DNA of 59,910 nt from NCBI GenBank assembly GCA_020723345.1, contig DYJA01000025.1, positions 16,484-76,393 on the forward strand, written 5' to 3'. The translations under genes were made by a program, and so were the position numbers. This document shows positions 50,005 to 58,936 of the stretch, one piece after another. The DNA is from Candidatus Aquidulcis sp. (GTDB taxonomy: Bacteria; Chloroflexota; Anaerolineae; UBA4142). The number at the start of each line of letters is the position of its first letter. Position 1 is the stretch's first letter. A model generated the notes under the pieces. That model saw only the letters and a program-made list of their open reading frames with translations, had not been told where the DNA came from and made no database searches.

Positions 50005-50130
50005 CGCAAGGAATCGGTCAATCAGTCAATCAGTCAATTAGGCGATCAGGCAACTGGGCAATCAGGAACCAATTGACCGATTGCCTGATTACTGATCGCC
50101 CGCTTACGGATTGCCCGATTGCCCGATTGA
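50005..50130. repeat. Longest AATCAGGC-type tandem-inverted array
   Basis: AATCGGTC, AATCAGTC, AATCAGTC, AATTAGGC, GATCAGGC, AACTGGGC and AATCAGG units face TGACCGATTGCCTGATTACTGATCGCC, then further ATTGCCCG units. It spans the pxpB stop and the pxpC start region. Confidence 0.85.
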
Positions 50131-50778
50131 TACAAATCGCACGCGATCTCCCGGGCGCAGTAACGCGGGCGGATCGCAATTCGGATCGAACAACGATAAA
50201 TCGGTGCGCCCGATGATGCGCCAGCCGCCCGGTGACTCCATCGGATAGATGCCAGTTTGGCGACCGGCGATGCCGACGGATCCCGCCGGGACGTGTGTGC
50301 GCGGCGTTTCCAGGCGCGGCGCGGCGATCTGCTCCGGTACCGATCCCAGGTACGCAAAGCCCGGCGCAAAGCCGACAAAGTAAACGCGGTAGATCACGGT
50401 CGTGTGCAATCGAATCACATCGTCTTCGGTAATGTCGTTGTGTTGCGCGACGAACGCGAGATCGGGACCGAACTCGCCGCCGTAGCGCGTTGGAATTTCG
50501 ACGCGGCGTGGTTCGGGTGACGTGTACGTTTGGAGTGATTCTAGCGCGTTCTGCAACACCGCGCGTATTTCGGTGAAGGACGCGCGGCGCGGATCATAAC
50601 AAACCAGGAGCGACGAGTACGCGGGAACGAGATCGCGAATTTCGGGACGTGCTTGCGCGCGCAGCGCGTGGGCAAGCGCGTGGACGCGGTCGTTGATCGC
50701 GTCGTCGATTTCATCGGCGAATTCGACGAGGAGCGCGGCGTCACCGGCGGGGAGGAGGCGGGGTTGCGGATGGATCAT
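50104..50778 (-). CDS. pxpB: 5-oxoprolinase subunit B
   Basis: A 224-residue KipI/PxpB protein. [13 protein letters not shown] opens it, and [29 protein letters not shown] is the family signature, followed by [21 protein letters not shown]. It works with PxpC as the ATP-using half of 5-oxoprolinase. I chose the ATG at 50778 over a TTG two codons earlier. No ribosome site is visible because a repeat array fills the spot. The last residues (IGQSGNP) come from the next repeat array. Confidence 0.92.
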   Translation of the reverse strand: MIHPQPRLLPAGDAALLVEFADEIDDAINDRVHALAHALRAQARPEIRDLVPAYSSLLVCYDPRRASFTEIRAVLQNALESLQTYTSPEPRRVEIPTRYGGEFGPDLAFVAQHNDITEDDVIRLHTTVIYRVYFVGFAPGFAYLGSVPEQIAAPRLETPRTHVPAGSVGIAGRQTGIYPMESPGGWRIIGRTDLSLFDPNCDPPALLRPGDRVRFVSIGQSGNP

Positions 50779-50848
50779 GGTCAATCGGTCGGTCGGGCAA
50801 TCAGTAATCGGTCAACTGGCTTACCGATTGACTGGTTGCCCGATTGCC
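50779..50848. repeat. AATCAGGC-type array at the pxpA-pxpB junction
   Basis: CAATCGGTCGG, CAATCAGTAATCGG and TCAACTGG face CCGATTGACTGGTTGCCCGATTGCCC. It encodes the last 15 or so residues of PxpA and abuts the pxpB start. Confidence 0.8.
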
Positions 50849-51601
50849 CAGCGCGGCAACGTGGATGCCATTTCGTTCTAACACATCGCGCACCGCGCGC
50901 AGAACCTCCGCCGCGCCGGGCGAATCGCCGTGAACGCAGAGTGTGTCCACCGGCATCGCGATCGTTTCACCTTCGGGTGTCGTCACAGTTTGCGCGCGTA
51001 CCATTTGCAGTGCCTGTTCTGCCGCGCGACGCGGATCGTCGATCAGCGCGCCCGGTTCGCGGCGCGAACGGAGCGTGCCATCGCGATTGTACGCGCGGTC
51101 GGCAAAGCCCTCGCGCGCAAAACGAATGTGATGTTCGCGCGCCGCGTTTTCCATCGCCGAGCCGGGTTGCCCAACGAGAACCAGATTCGCGTCGAAACGC
51201 GCGATGGCGCGCGCAATCGCGTTGGCAATCGGCGGGCGCGTCGCGGCGAGGTTATAGAGCGCGCCGTGCGGCTTGACGTGCGCGAGCGTCGTCCCTTCCA
51301 CGCGCGCGAACGCGCCAAGCGCGCCGATTTGGTACAGCACGTCGTTTTCGATTTCGTCCGGTGTCGCGTCGAGCGCGCGGCGACCAAAGCCGACGCGATC
51401 GGGAAAGCCGGGATGCGCGCCCAGCGCGACGCCGTGCTGAATCGCAAGACGGATGGTGCGCGCGATCACTTGCGGATCACCCGCGTGGAAACCGCACGCG
51501 ATATTCGCCGAGGTGATGCGCGGCATGATCGCTGCGTCGTTGCCGAGTGTGTACGCGCCGAAACTTTCGCCGAGATCGCAGTTGAGATCGATTTGCAACA
51601 T
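50801..51601 (-). CDS. pxpA: 5-oxoprolinase subunit A
   Basis: A 266-residue LamB/YcsF-family protein. [41 protein letters not shown] is the signature start, with metal and substrate residues; VKPHGALYN and CVHGDSPGA are further motifs. First gene of the leftward pxpA-pxpB-pxpC operon, which recycles 5-oxoproline from glutamine and glutamate damage. About the last 15 residues ([14 protein letters not shown]) are encoded by a repeat array, so the original end was replaced. Confidence 0.95.
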   Translation of the reverse strand: MLQIDLNCDLGESFGAYTLGNDAAIMPRITSANIACGFHAGDPQVIARTIRLAIQHGVALGAHPGFPDRVGFGRRALDATPDEIENDVLYQIGALGAFARVEGTTLAHVKPHGALYNLAATRPPIANAIARAIARFDANLVLVGQPGSAMENAAREHHIRFAREGFADRAYNRDGTLRSRREPGALIDDPRRAAEQALQMVRAQTVTTPEGETIAMPVDTLCVHGDSPGAAEVLRAVRDVLERNGIHVAALGNRATSQSVSQLTDY

Positions 51602-51639
51602 CGTAGGCGCAGTATAACCGAGTTGATGGGTACGTCAAA

Positions 51640-51667
51640 AATGCAAAGGGCGGGATGACCCCGCCCT
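51640..51667 (-). terminator. Hairpin terminator after the secreted-protein gene
   Basis: On the reverse strand AGGGCGGG, a 5-nt loop and CCCGCCCT are followed by a T-rich stretch. It overlaps the stop of the leftward gene and lies upstream of pxpA. Confidence 0.6.
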
Positions 51668-52697
51668 ATCGCGCTTGTCCCGAATTGGGATCCACCATCA
51701 AACTCGAAACGTCAACTGCTTCGAAATCCGATCCGTGCATGCGCAGGAATTCGCTGACGAGCGTGTCGTCGTTCCAGCGCGCATCCGGCGCGCCGCCGAT
51801 GTACCAATCCGCGCCGTTGTCCGCGACGATGATGCCGTAGCGTTTGAACGCGGTCAGGATGACTTGTACCTCCGGCGAGAACGTCGAAATATTGAACGAC
51901 GATTTCAGGCGAAAGCGTTGTCCCATCGGCGGCGCGTTGATATTGTACGGCGACGACGTGAGATGCCGCGCGTGCCATACATACGTGCCGTTCGTCGCGC
52001 GGACGGTGAAGCGCAGCGCGTGTTTGATCTCACCCGCCGCGACTTCGTCGTAGCGCACCAAGCCATTCAGCATCGACAAGCCCGCCGCGTCCGCCGAAGT
52101 CCAGCCCGCCGGGCGCAGCGCGTTCGAATTCAAATTCCACTTTGCGCCCGAGCCCGCGTTCCACGACGCGCCGCCATTGGTCGTCCAAGCGTCGTACACT
52201 TCGTAAAGCAGGCACGTCCCTTGCTGCAAAATCAAAATGTGATGATCGCTGCCCCACTCGCGCAACGCGCCGGGCGGAATCGGATATGGACCCGGATCGC
52301 TTTCGTCGGGATAGTAAAACGTGATTGGCACATTCGGTTGCGTGCTCGGCACGATGTTGTACGGAATGCCGATCGGTCCGCCGTCCCAGGTGCCGCTGCC
52401 GAAATCGGGGTGCAAGCCGGTGCTCGCGCCGATGAAATTGATGTACGTGTTCGATTGCGGATGGACGGGGAGCGAATCGATCCGCGCGTTCCAAATATTG
52501 TCGGCGGGGAAAAGGGGACAACCCGCGAGCGTTGGTCCGGTTGGCTGCGCGGCGCGAAGAATGAAGGGCAGGTAGATGATCGAACTTGACGATGGCGCGC
52601 GCGGCGCGGGCGTCGCGAGAAGCGCAGAGGGCAGCATCGCCAAAGCCACCAGCGCGAAGACGATGGCAACGAGTTGAACGGGCAAGCGATCTTTCAT
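51666..52697 (-). CDS. Secreted protein of unknown function
   Basis: A 343-residue protein with an N-terminal signal segment (VQLVAIVFALVALAMLPSALLA, about 6-27) and a Ser-rich stretch. The mature part starts CPLFPADNIWNARIDSLPVHPQSNTYINF, then DFGSGTWDGGPIGIPYN and DHHILILQQGTCLLYEVYDA, a pattern I associate with a conserved extracytoplasmic family of unknown role. Trp, Gly and Asn-rich, beta-type. The ATG at 52697 is chosen because upstream codons have no signal. Followed by a terminator. No partner is evident. Confidence 0.75.
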   Translation of the reverse strand: MKDRLPVQLVAIVFALVALAMLPSALLATPAPRAPSSSSIIYLPFILRAAQPTGPTLAGCPLFPADNIWNARIDSLPVHPQSNTYINFIGASTGLHPDFGSGTWDGGPIGIPYNIVPSTQPNVPITFYYPDESDPGPYPIPPGALREWGSDHHILILQQGTCLLYEVYDAWTTNGGASWNAGSGAKWNLNSNALRPAGWTSADAAGLSMLNGLVRYDEVAAGEIKHALRFTVRATNGTYVWHARHLTSSPYNINAPPMGQRFRLKSSFNISTFSPEVQVILTAFKRYGIIVADNGADWYIGGAPDARWNDDTLVSEFLRMHGSDFEAVDVSSLMVDPNSGQAR

Positions 52698-52853
52698 CGG
52701 TTCTATTTTATGAGCCGGCGCGGCAGTGTCAAGAGAATAGACGGTACTGGGATCGCTGATTGATCGCGCGCGGTGGCGTAAACCTGCGTAAACCTGAATA
52801 GTCAAGGCGGTCGATCTGTGATAAAATGCAGTCGGTAGAAACCCGGTGATGGT

Positions 52854-54224
52854 TTGCCGAGCAAGAATCGTTCGGACTTGGGCGACTTGTTGGGAGGGTA
52901 TGTGGATACAGCGTCTATTCCCGATGTTCCGTCTCAACCGCGTTCGGTTGAGGAAACCGGTTTGACTCTCGCTTGTCTTGCTGATCTTGCGCTCAAAATC
53001 ATCTATCTGCGCGGATCGATTTTTGGACACGAGATCACCGACGTGATGCGACTGCCCTTTGTGCCGGTGGTCGATGAAACACTCGAGTATTTGCGACGGG
53101 AGCGCTTGGTCGAAGTTAGGGGCTCCAGCAGCGTCGGCAAATCATCGTACCGTTATTCGATTTTGGACAAAGGGCACACGCGGGCGCGCGAGTTGCTCAA
53201 GCGCAGCCAGTACGTGGGTTCAGCGCCGGTCACGCTGGAAGCATATACCAAAATGGTGGACGCGCAATCCCTGGCGGGTTTGACGATTCCCGATGACGCG
53301 CTCCGCCGCGCGCTCGCGTGTCTCGTGCTCGGCGATGCGCTGCTCGACCAACTGGGTCCGGCGATCAATTCCGGCAAAGCGGTATTTTTATTTGGCAATA
53401 CGGGGAACGGCAAGACGACGATTGCCGAAGCGATCGGTTCCGCATTGCCCGGCACGATCTGGGTGCCGTACGCTATTGGCGTGGACGATCAGGTCGTTCG
53501 CGTTTTTGACGCCAGACACCATCACCCGCCCCCGGAAAAAAGTGAAGCAGAGCAGCGTTCGGGCGCGTTGCGTTATCTGTCGACCAAGGTCGAACGCTTC
53601 GATCAACGCTGGGCGTTGGTTCGCCGTCCGTTGATCGTCGCAGGCGGTGAGTTGACGCTCAAGAATCTCAATTTGATTTTCGATCCGGGGACAAAGGTGT
53701 ACGAAGCGCCGTACCAAATGAAAGCAAATGGCGGCGTGTTCCTTATCGACGATTTGGGGCGGCAACGCATGCAGCCGCGCACGATCTTGAATCGATGGAT
53801 CGTCCCGTTGGAAAAACGCGTCGATTATTTGACGCTCGCCGCAGGACAAAAAATGGATGTGCCGTTCGACGTGCGGATTATTTTTGCGACGAACTTGGAG
53901 CCAAAAGATTTGGTGGATGAAGCGTTCTTGCGCCGCATTCGCTACAAGATCAACGTCCCCGATCCAACCTGGGAAGAGTTTCGCGAGATTGTCAAGCGCG
54001 AAGCGGCGGAACGAAATATCGCGTATTCCGAAGAAGGGTGTCAATATCTGATCGCGGAATATTACACCAAACCGCGTCGTCAACCACGCGGCGTTCATCC
54101 GCGCGATCTGCTCGACGGATTGGTGCATCTCGCGCGCTTTCGCGGCAAGACGCCTCAAATGACTAGAGAGATGATCGATTTCACCTGCCTGCCGTACTTC
54201 CTCAAGCAGACGGATGGCATGTGA
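52854..54224 (+). CDS. AAA ATPase with N-terminal winged helix
   Basis: A 456-residue protein. An N-terminal winged helix (about 40-115, LKIIYLRGSIFGHEITDVMRLPF...) precedes a P-loop domain with FLFGNTGNGKTTIAEAIGSALPG (Walker A about 181-189), Walker B VFLIDDLGR and an arginine-finger-like FLRRIRYK. The C-terminus (QPRGVHPRDLLDGLVHLARFRG) is a lid. It may be a DNA- or protein-remodelling ATPase. The start is a TTG at 52854; no ATG fits the frame. The partner is unknown; it stands alone. Confidence 0.7.
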   Translation: MPSKNRSDLGDLLGGYVDTASIPDVPSQPRSVEETGLTLACLADLALKIIYLRGSIFGHEITDVMRLPFVPVVDETLEYLRRERLVEVRGSSSVGKSSYRYSILDKGHTRARELLKRSQYVGSAPVTLEAYTKMVDAQSLAGLTIPDDALRRALACLVLGDALLDQLGPAINSGKAVFLFGNTGNGKTTIAEAIGSALPGTIWVPYAIGVDDQVVRVFDARHHHPPPEKSEAEQRSGALRYLSTKVERFDQRWALVRRPLIVAGGELTLKNLNLIFDPGTKVYEAPYQMKANGGVFLIDDLGRQRMQPRTILNRWIVPLEKRVDYLTLAAGQKMDVPFDVRIIFATNLEPKDLVDEAFLRRIRYKINVPDPTWEEFREIVKREAAERNIAYSEEGCQYLIAEYYTKPRRQPRGVHPRDLLDGLVHLARFRGKTPQMTREMIDFTCLPYFLKQTDGM

Positions 54225-54280
54225 GGGCGCGCCCTTTGGCGATTCCCCACAATGCGAATTGCAACTGCAGATGCTCCGCG

Positions 54281-54318
54281 CGCAGAGAAGAAGACCAAAC
54301 TCTGCGTCTCTGCGGTGA
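54281..54318. repeat. Tandem-inverted array, GCAGAGAC type, small copy
   Basis: GCGCGCAGAGAAG faces CTCTGCGTCTCTGCGG between the AAA gene and the converging ARMT1-like gene. Same unit as the array at 27138. Confidence 0.7.
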
Positions 54319-54329
54319 GTTATGGGTAA

Positions 54330-55544
54330 TCACCGGTTCGCAAGGGTGGGTAGCGCAAATTGGATCACCCCGCGCTTGCCATTGACTAGCCACTCGGCAT
54401 CTTCGGCGCGCAGCCGTTCGGGTTGACCCGCGCGCAAGCCGACAATCAATTCCGCTTTCAGCGTTCGCAACGCGACGATGGGCGCGGGAAAATGCGCGAC
54501 GGTGTCCTCAAACTGCGTCGTCGGTTCCCAATGGCAATCGCCGATCAAGCGCCGATAATTCGCGTCCCCCTTGACGATGACGAGCGATGCTTGCGCGAGT
54601 GCCGCGCGCAAATCGTTTGGCAAAGCGTGAAAGAAAAATCCGGTGACCCAGAAAGGGTGATCGCGCAACACAAGCCGACCATCGCTCCGCGCGCGCGCCA
54701 GTCGCTGCGCGAGTCGCCGCAGTTCGATCATCGTCGATTGGTCGAACGCGTCGAGCGACGCTAGTACGTCTTGAATCATCGCGTCGGAGACGAACATCGG
54801 CTGCGGCTTGAGGTGCAGTGTGATTTCGGCGGCGAGGTTCGCGCGCAGGAGAAAATCGACCAACGCAAGATCGAAGCAGAGTTCGGTGCCCGCGTTGTCG
54901 CAAATGAAATCGACGCGACCGCGCGCGTCGCGCAAAAAATCCCACACCCGCGCGCTGTCGTCCACGAGTAAATGCGCGTGTTCGTCCCTTCGACTTTGCT
55001 CAGGGCGAGCGGCATCAGAATGTGCGGTGCCTTGGATTGCAAGATGACTCAAATCGGTGCGATTGCCCCATAAACTCGCATGCCAGAGTGCGTCGAAAGC
55101 GGCGGCTGGATCGCGCGGCAGTTCTTCCAGCACGGCGTTTACTGCGCGCGGCGCGCGGTCGGGTTGTAGTTCGGCGCGCTTGACCGGCGCGAATGGATCG
55201 CGCCGAGAAAAATCGCCGGGTTGGAAATAGCGCGTCGCTTCCAAAACGCGGCGATAGAAAAACGCCTCCGCCCAGTACCATGGCAAGTCGAGCCAGGTTT
55301 TGCCAAGATGCTCGCGCGCTTGCGCGTTCCAGAATTCTTGATCGTCCGTCGCTTCGCGCAAGAGTTGAATCGTTCCGCTGACGATTTCTTCGCGCAGCGC
55401 GCGCAACGCTTGTACAATTTCCGCCGGATAATCATTCGTCGCGATGATGTTGTCGACGATGCGCGGGATGCGTGTCTGAAATGTTTTCTGCGCGTACGAG
55501 CCGGGTTCGGAATTGAGAAGGAGCGGTGGCAAAGTGAATGGCAT
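54330..55544 (-). CDS. ARMT1/DUF89-family protein
   Basis: A 404-residue protein of the DUF89 damage-control phosphatase family. VDFICDNAGTELCFDLALVDFLL holds the metal-binding Asp-Asn pair, and ASLVIVKGDANYRRLIGD is the second signature. Members are metal-dependent phosphatases acting on damaged sugar phosphates; the eukaryotic ARMT1 is also reported as a methyltransferase. About residues 178-190 (ARPEQSRRDEHA) are encoded in frame by a CTTCGACT-family element. ATG at 55544. Convergent with the AAA gene. Confidence 0.85.
   Translation of the reverse strand: MPFTLPPLLLNSEPGSYAQKTFQTRIPRIVDNIIATNDYPAEIVQALRALREEIVSGTIQLLREATDDQEFWNAQAREHLGKTWLDLPWYWAEAFFYRRVLEATRYFQPGDFSRRDPFAPVKRAELQPDRAPRAVNAVLEELPRDPAAAFDALWHASLWGNRTDLSHLAIQGTAHSDAARPEQSRRDEHAHLLVDDSARVWDFLRDARGRVDFICDNAGTELCFDLALVDFLLRANLAAEITLHLKPQPMFVSDAMIQDVLASLDAFDQSTMIELRRLAQRLARARSDGRLVLRDHPFWVTGFFFHALPNDLRAALAQASLVIVKGDANYRRLIGDCHWEPTTQFEDTVAHFPAPIVALRTLKAELIVGLRAGQPERLRAEDAEWLVNGKRGVIQFALPTLANR
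54981..55013. repeat. CTTCGACT-family element in frame inside the ARMT1-like gene
   Basis: CCCTTCGACTTTGCTCAGGGCGAG lies in frame and gives ARPEQSRRDE on the reverse strand. Confidence 0.7.
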
Positions 55545-55590
55545 GGCGACATACTACATCAACGTCGCGCGAGCGTCAATTTCACGTTTT

Positions 55591-55619
55591 TTGACACACC
55601 TTTCTTTCCTCTATATAAT
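55591..55619 (+). promoter_or_regulatory. Consensus promoter of the lacI-type operon
   Basis: TTGACA (55591-55596), a 17-nt spacer and TATAAT (55614-55619), a perfect sigma-70-type promoter. Confidence 0.85.
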
Positions 55620-55632
55620 TTAATCGGTTTAA
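55619..55632. promoter_or_regulatory. Possible LacI-type operator
   Basis: TTTAATCGGTTTAA is an imperfect inverted repeat around a central CG, directly after the -10 box. LacI-family operators have this plan. Autorepression is inferred. Confidence 0.4.
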
Positions 55633-55681
55633 GCATTCGAAGAAGCGGCGATCTGACTCCACTTCTTCCAGGTGTCCAACG

Positions 55682-56710
55682 ATGCCCACCATTCGCGATG
55701 TGGCGAAACTCGCGGGCGTTAGCACCGCGACCGTTTCTCATGTCATCAACAATTCGCACGTCGTGCGCCCCGACACGCGCCAACGCGTCCTCGCGGCGAT
55801 TGAACGTCTGAACTATCGCCCCAGCGCGATCGCGCGCTCGCTCACCACGAGCGTGACGCGTTCCATTGGCGTGATGGTTGCCGATATTACGAATCCCTTT
55901 TTCGCCGCGATTGTGCGCGGGATCGAAGATCGACTGGAGACGCACGGCTACAACCTGATCGTTTGCAACACCGATGAGCAAGCCAGCCGCGAGGCGCGCG
56001 ATCTCGAACTTTTGCTCGCGCGTCGCGTCGACGGTATGATCATCGCGCCGACGGGCGAACCGCAGCCGCTGTTGCGTGAATTTGTCGCGCACAACATTCC
56101 GCTCGTCTTCATCGACCGCAAGCCGCCGGAGCCGTGTGGTCCCGTCATCGCAATTGATACGCGCGCGGGGACGTACGCGGCAACCGATCATCTCTTGCGG
56201 CTCGGACATCGCCGCATCGCGATTCTTGTCCGCAGCCCGATGCTTTCAACCGTCGTCGGACGACTCGACGGGTACCGGCAAGCGCTGCGCGATCACCATT
56301 TATCGGTGGACGAATCGTTGATTTACGTCAGCGATTATGCGGTAGAAGCCGCGCACGAAACCGCGCACCGTTTATTGTCGAACAGCCCATGGCTCACCGC
56401 GATCATCGCGACGAATCACGCCATGACCCTGGGTCTGCTCGAAGCGATGCAGGAACAGTACTTGAAATACCCGGACGACATTTCGCTCGTCGCGTTCGAC
56501 GACAATCCCTGGCTCACGTTGGTCACTCCGCCGTTGACCGCCGTCCGCCTGCCGATTCAAGCATTGTGTGACGCGACCGTCAAAACACTCCGCGCCGCGA
56601 TGGAAAATCAGGCACAATCAAAAAAATCTAGTCATGTCGAGTCGCAACCCTTACCCGATATTTTGCTCCAAGCCGAACTAATCTCCCGCGCGAGTTGCCG
56701 GAAAATATGA
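55682..56710 (+). CDS. LacI-family transcriptional regulator
   Basis: A 342-residue LacI-type repressor. The HTH and hinge are TIRDVAKLAGVSTATVSHVINNSHVVRPDTRQRVLAAIERLNYRPSAIARSL; the effector domain starts GVMVADITNPFFAAIVRGIEDRLE, and DDISLVAFDDNPW is the conserved last part. It binds a sugar-like effector and controls the genes downstream. It is the first gene of a cluster of isomerase, dehydrogenases and a phosphate lyase. Confidence 0.94.
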   Translation: MPTIRDVAKLAGVSTATVSHVINNSHVVRPDTRQRVLAAIERLNYRPSAIARSLTTSVTRSIGVMVADITNPFFAAIVRGIEDRLETHGYNLIVCNTDEQASREARDLELLLARRVDGMIIAPTGEPQPLLREFVAHNIPLVFIDRKPPEPCGPVIAIDTRAGTYAATDHLLRLGHRRIAILVRSPMLSTVVGRLDGYRQALRDHHLSVDESLIYVSDYAVEAAHETAHRLLSNSPWLTAIIATNHAMTLGLLEAMQEQYLKYPDDISLVAFDDNPWLTLVTPPLTAVRLPIQALCDATVKTLRAAMENQAQSKKSSHVESQPLPDILLQAELISRASCRKI

Positions 56711-56726
56711 TGGGTGATGTGTGAAA

Positions 56727-56778
56727 CGTGACAAGGAGCACGCGTCGCGTTTCACGCATCACGCATCACGAATCACAC
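56727..56778. repeat. Direct repeats, CACGCATCACG type
   Basis: GTGAAACGTGACAAGG leads into CGTTTCACGCATCACGCATCACGAATCAC: three direct 8-9-nt units with a partial inverted half (GTGATGTGTGAAACGTGAC). Confidence 0.7.
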
Positions 56779-56793
56779 CGCAGGATGTTTTCA

Positions 56794-57684
56794 ATGCGTA
56801 TTGCCGCTTTCCCCAAATGTTATCTCGACGATATTTGTGTTCACAAAACGATGACCGTTTTCGACTGGATCGAAAAGAGCAAGCCGCTCGGCGCGCAAGG
56901 ACTGGAAATGTACAGCGGCTTTTTTGAATCGCTCGACGACGCGTACATCGACCGCGTCGGCGACGCGATTCGCAACGCGGGCTATGCGATGCCGATGCTG
57001 TGCTACTCGCCGAATTTCACGAATCCCGATCCCGACACGCGCAAGCGCGAAATCGAAAAGCAAGCCGAAATGATCCGCGTGACGCGGCGATTGGGCGGGC
57101 GCGGCGCGGCGTGCCGCGTGCTCAGCGGGCAGGCGTACCCCGATGTGAACATCGCGCAGGGCGTCGCGTGGGTCGTCGAGTGCATTCGCGCCGTGCTGCC
57201 AGTCGCGCGCGAGTACGACATCGTGCTCGCGATGGAGAATCATTTCAAGGATGGCTATTGGCAGTACCGCGAATTCGCGCAGAAGAAAGAGGTGTTTCTG
57301 CAAATCGTGGACGCGATTGACGAGCAGAAATATTTCGGCGTGCAGTACGATCCGTCGAACGCGCTCGTCGCGGGCGACGATCCGATTGACGTGCTGCAAG
57401 CGGTCAAACATCGCGTCAAGACGATGCACGCGAGCGATCGCTATCTCGAACCTGGGTTCAAGATCGAAGACATGCGTCAAGCCGACGGCACATTCGGTTA
57501 TCCCAAGGGCTTGACGCACGGCGTCACGGGCAAAGGCACGAACGATTTCGACAAAATTTTCGGCATCCTGAAAAGCGTGAATTACAATGGCTGGGTCAGC
57601 ATCGAAGATGGGATGAATGGCATGGAGGAGATGAAAGAGTCTATTGAGTTTTTGAAGAGGATGCGCGCGAAATATTTTGAGTAG
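56794..57684 (+). CDS. Sugar isomerase/epimerase, AP-endonuclease-2-like barrel
   Basis: A 296-residue TIM barrel of the xylose-isomerase-like superfamily. RIAAFPKCYLDDICVHKTMTVFDWIE starts it; LAMENHFKDGYWQY (Glu as metal ligand), FGVQYDPSNALVAG and KTMHASDRY are metal-site regions and VSIEDGMNG closes the barrel. It likely isomerises or epimerises the sugar sensed by LacI. ATG at 56794, with AGGA 10 nt upstream. Confidence 0.88.
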   Translation: MRIAAFPKCYLDDICVHKTMTVFDWIEKSKPLGAQGLEMYSGFFESLDDAYIDRVGDAIRNAGYAMPMLCYSPNFTNPDPDTRKREIEKQAEMIRVTRRLGGRGAACRVLSGQAYPDVNIAQGVAWVVECIRAVLPVAREYDIVLAMENHFKDGYWQYREFAQKKEVFLQIVDAIDEQKYFGVQYDPSNALVAGDDPIDVLQAVKHRVKTMHASDRYLEPGFKIEDMRQADGTFGYPKGLTHGVTGKGTNDFDKIFGILKSVNYNGWVSIEDGMNGMEEMKESIEFLKRMRAKYFE

Positions 57685-57689
57685 AGGGG

Positions 57690-57828
57690 TGGAGAGGGGA
57701 TAAGAAGGCAAAAGAAGGCAGGAGAAGGCGAAGAAGGTGGGAGAAGGCGCGCGTCCTTCTTTGCCCTCTTTGCCATCTATGCCCTCTACGCCTTCTGCGC
57801 CTCCTGATGCCCTCTTTCCCTTCTGGAG
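57690..57828. repeat. Tandem-inverted array, AGAAGGC type
   Basis: Five or so AGAAGGC-type units (9-11 nt apart) face GCGTCCTTCTTTGCCCTCTTTGCCATCTATGCCC and on, with CTTCTGCGCC. It is the longest-armed array in the window and fills the whole spacer between isomerase and dehydrogenase. Confidence 0.85.
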
Positions 57829-57834
57829 TTAAAC

Positions 57835-58872
57835 ATGCAAGCTATCGTTAAATATGATCGCAAAGATGGCGCAGTAGAAGTACGCGAGATTCCCGAACCG
57901 CAACTCACGCCCGACCAGGTTTTGATCGAGGTTAAAGCGGTCGGTGTGTGCGGGAGCGATATTCACATGTGGCGCGAACATCAGTCGTGGCAGATCAAAT
58001 TGCCGATTGTGCTCGGGCACGAATTTTGCGGAGTCGTCGCGCGGGCAGGCGAACGCGTCAGCGGTTTCACGGAGGGCGAGCGCGTCGCGTGCGAAACTGC
58101 CGCCGAGGTTTGCGGCGAGTGCGCGTACTGTCGCAGCGGTAATTACAACTTATGCCCCAAGCGCAAAGGATTCGGAGCGCTGATTGACGGCGCGATGGCG
58201 CGTTTCATCGCGGTGCGTCCGCAGATTCTGCACCGCATCCCGGCGAACGTCTCGTTCGAGTACGCCGCGCTGACCGAGCCGGTCTGCGTCGCGTACAACG
58301 CGCTCGTCGAAAAGACACTGATCAAGTCGGGCGATGTCGTCGTGATTCAGGGCGCGGGCGCGATTGGGATCATGTCGCTGCAAATCGCGAAATTGCGCGG
58401 CGCGGGCACAATCGCCGTGCTGGGCACGGACATCGACGCGCATCGTCTTGTCATCGCGCGGCAACTGGGCGCGACGCACATGCTCAACGTGCAGCGCGAC
58501 GACGCGCTCGCGTTCGTCAAATCGCTCGGCGATGGTTTCGGCGCGGATGTCGTCGTGGATTGTACGGGCGTGAGCGCGGCGTTCAAGCAATCGATGGCAA
58601 TGGCGCGACCGAACGGGACGATCACAAAAATCGGCTGGGGACCGCAGCCGCTTGACGCGTCGCTCGATCCGATTGTCGCGAAAGCGGTGACGGTGCAAGG
58701 CGCGTTCAGTCACACGTACACAACCTGGGAACGCGTCCTGGGTTTGCTTTCGACCGGACAGATCGATCTCAAGCCGGTCATCGGCGGTGTGTATCCGCTG
58801 ACAGAATGGCGCGAGGCGTTTGCGCGGATGCAAGTCGGGGACAATATCAAATCAGTGATCAGTATTCAGTAA
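57835..58872 (+). CDS. Zinc-dependent alcohol dehydrogenase
   Basis: A 345-residue medium-chain dehydrogenase. AVGVCGSDIHMW (catalytic zinc Cys), LGHEFCGVVARAG (His and Glu) and the structural zinc set CGECAYCRSGNYNLC are all present; GAGAIGIMSLQIAKLRGAGTIAVLG is the NAD(P)-binding start. It resembles sorbitol, threonine or galactitol dehydrogenases and likely oxidises the sugar or sugar alcohol of this operon. Its last residues (ISIQ) lie in the next repeat array. Confidence 0.92.
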   Translation: MQAIVKYDRKDGAVEVREIPEPQLTPDQVLIEVKAVGVCGSDIHMWREHQSWQIKLPIVLGHEFCGVVARAGERVSGFTEGERVACETAAEVCGECAYCRSGNYNLCPKRKGFGALIDGAMARFIAVRPQILHRIPANVSFEYAALTEPVCVAYNALVEKTLIKSGDVVVIQGAGAIGIMSLQIAKLRGAGTIAVLGTDIDAHRLVIARQLGATHMLNVQRDDALAFVKSLGDGFGADVVVDCTGVSAAFKQSMAMARPNGTITKIGWGPQPLDASLDPIVAKAVTVQGAFSHTYTTWERVLGLLSTGQIDLKPVIGGVYPLTEWREAFARMQVGDNIKSVISIQ

Positions 58873-58926
58873 TCAGTGTTCAGTGTTCAGTCTGATTGCT
58901 GAATACTGAACACTGAATACTGAACA
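58859..58926. repeat. Tandem-inverted array, TCAGTGTTCAGT type
   Basis: ATCAGTATTCAGTAATCAGTGTTCAGTGTTCAGT faces ACTGAACACTGAATACTGAACAC. It includes the stop of the dehydrogenase and ends 10 nt before the next start. Confidence 0.85.
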
Positions 58927-58936
58927 CGGAGTTACA

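Noticed and set aside
52698-53030. A 111-residue extension of the secreted protein.
   Set aside because: It would bury the signal peptide inside the chain and overlap the AAA gene; the ATG at 52697 puts the signal at the start.
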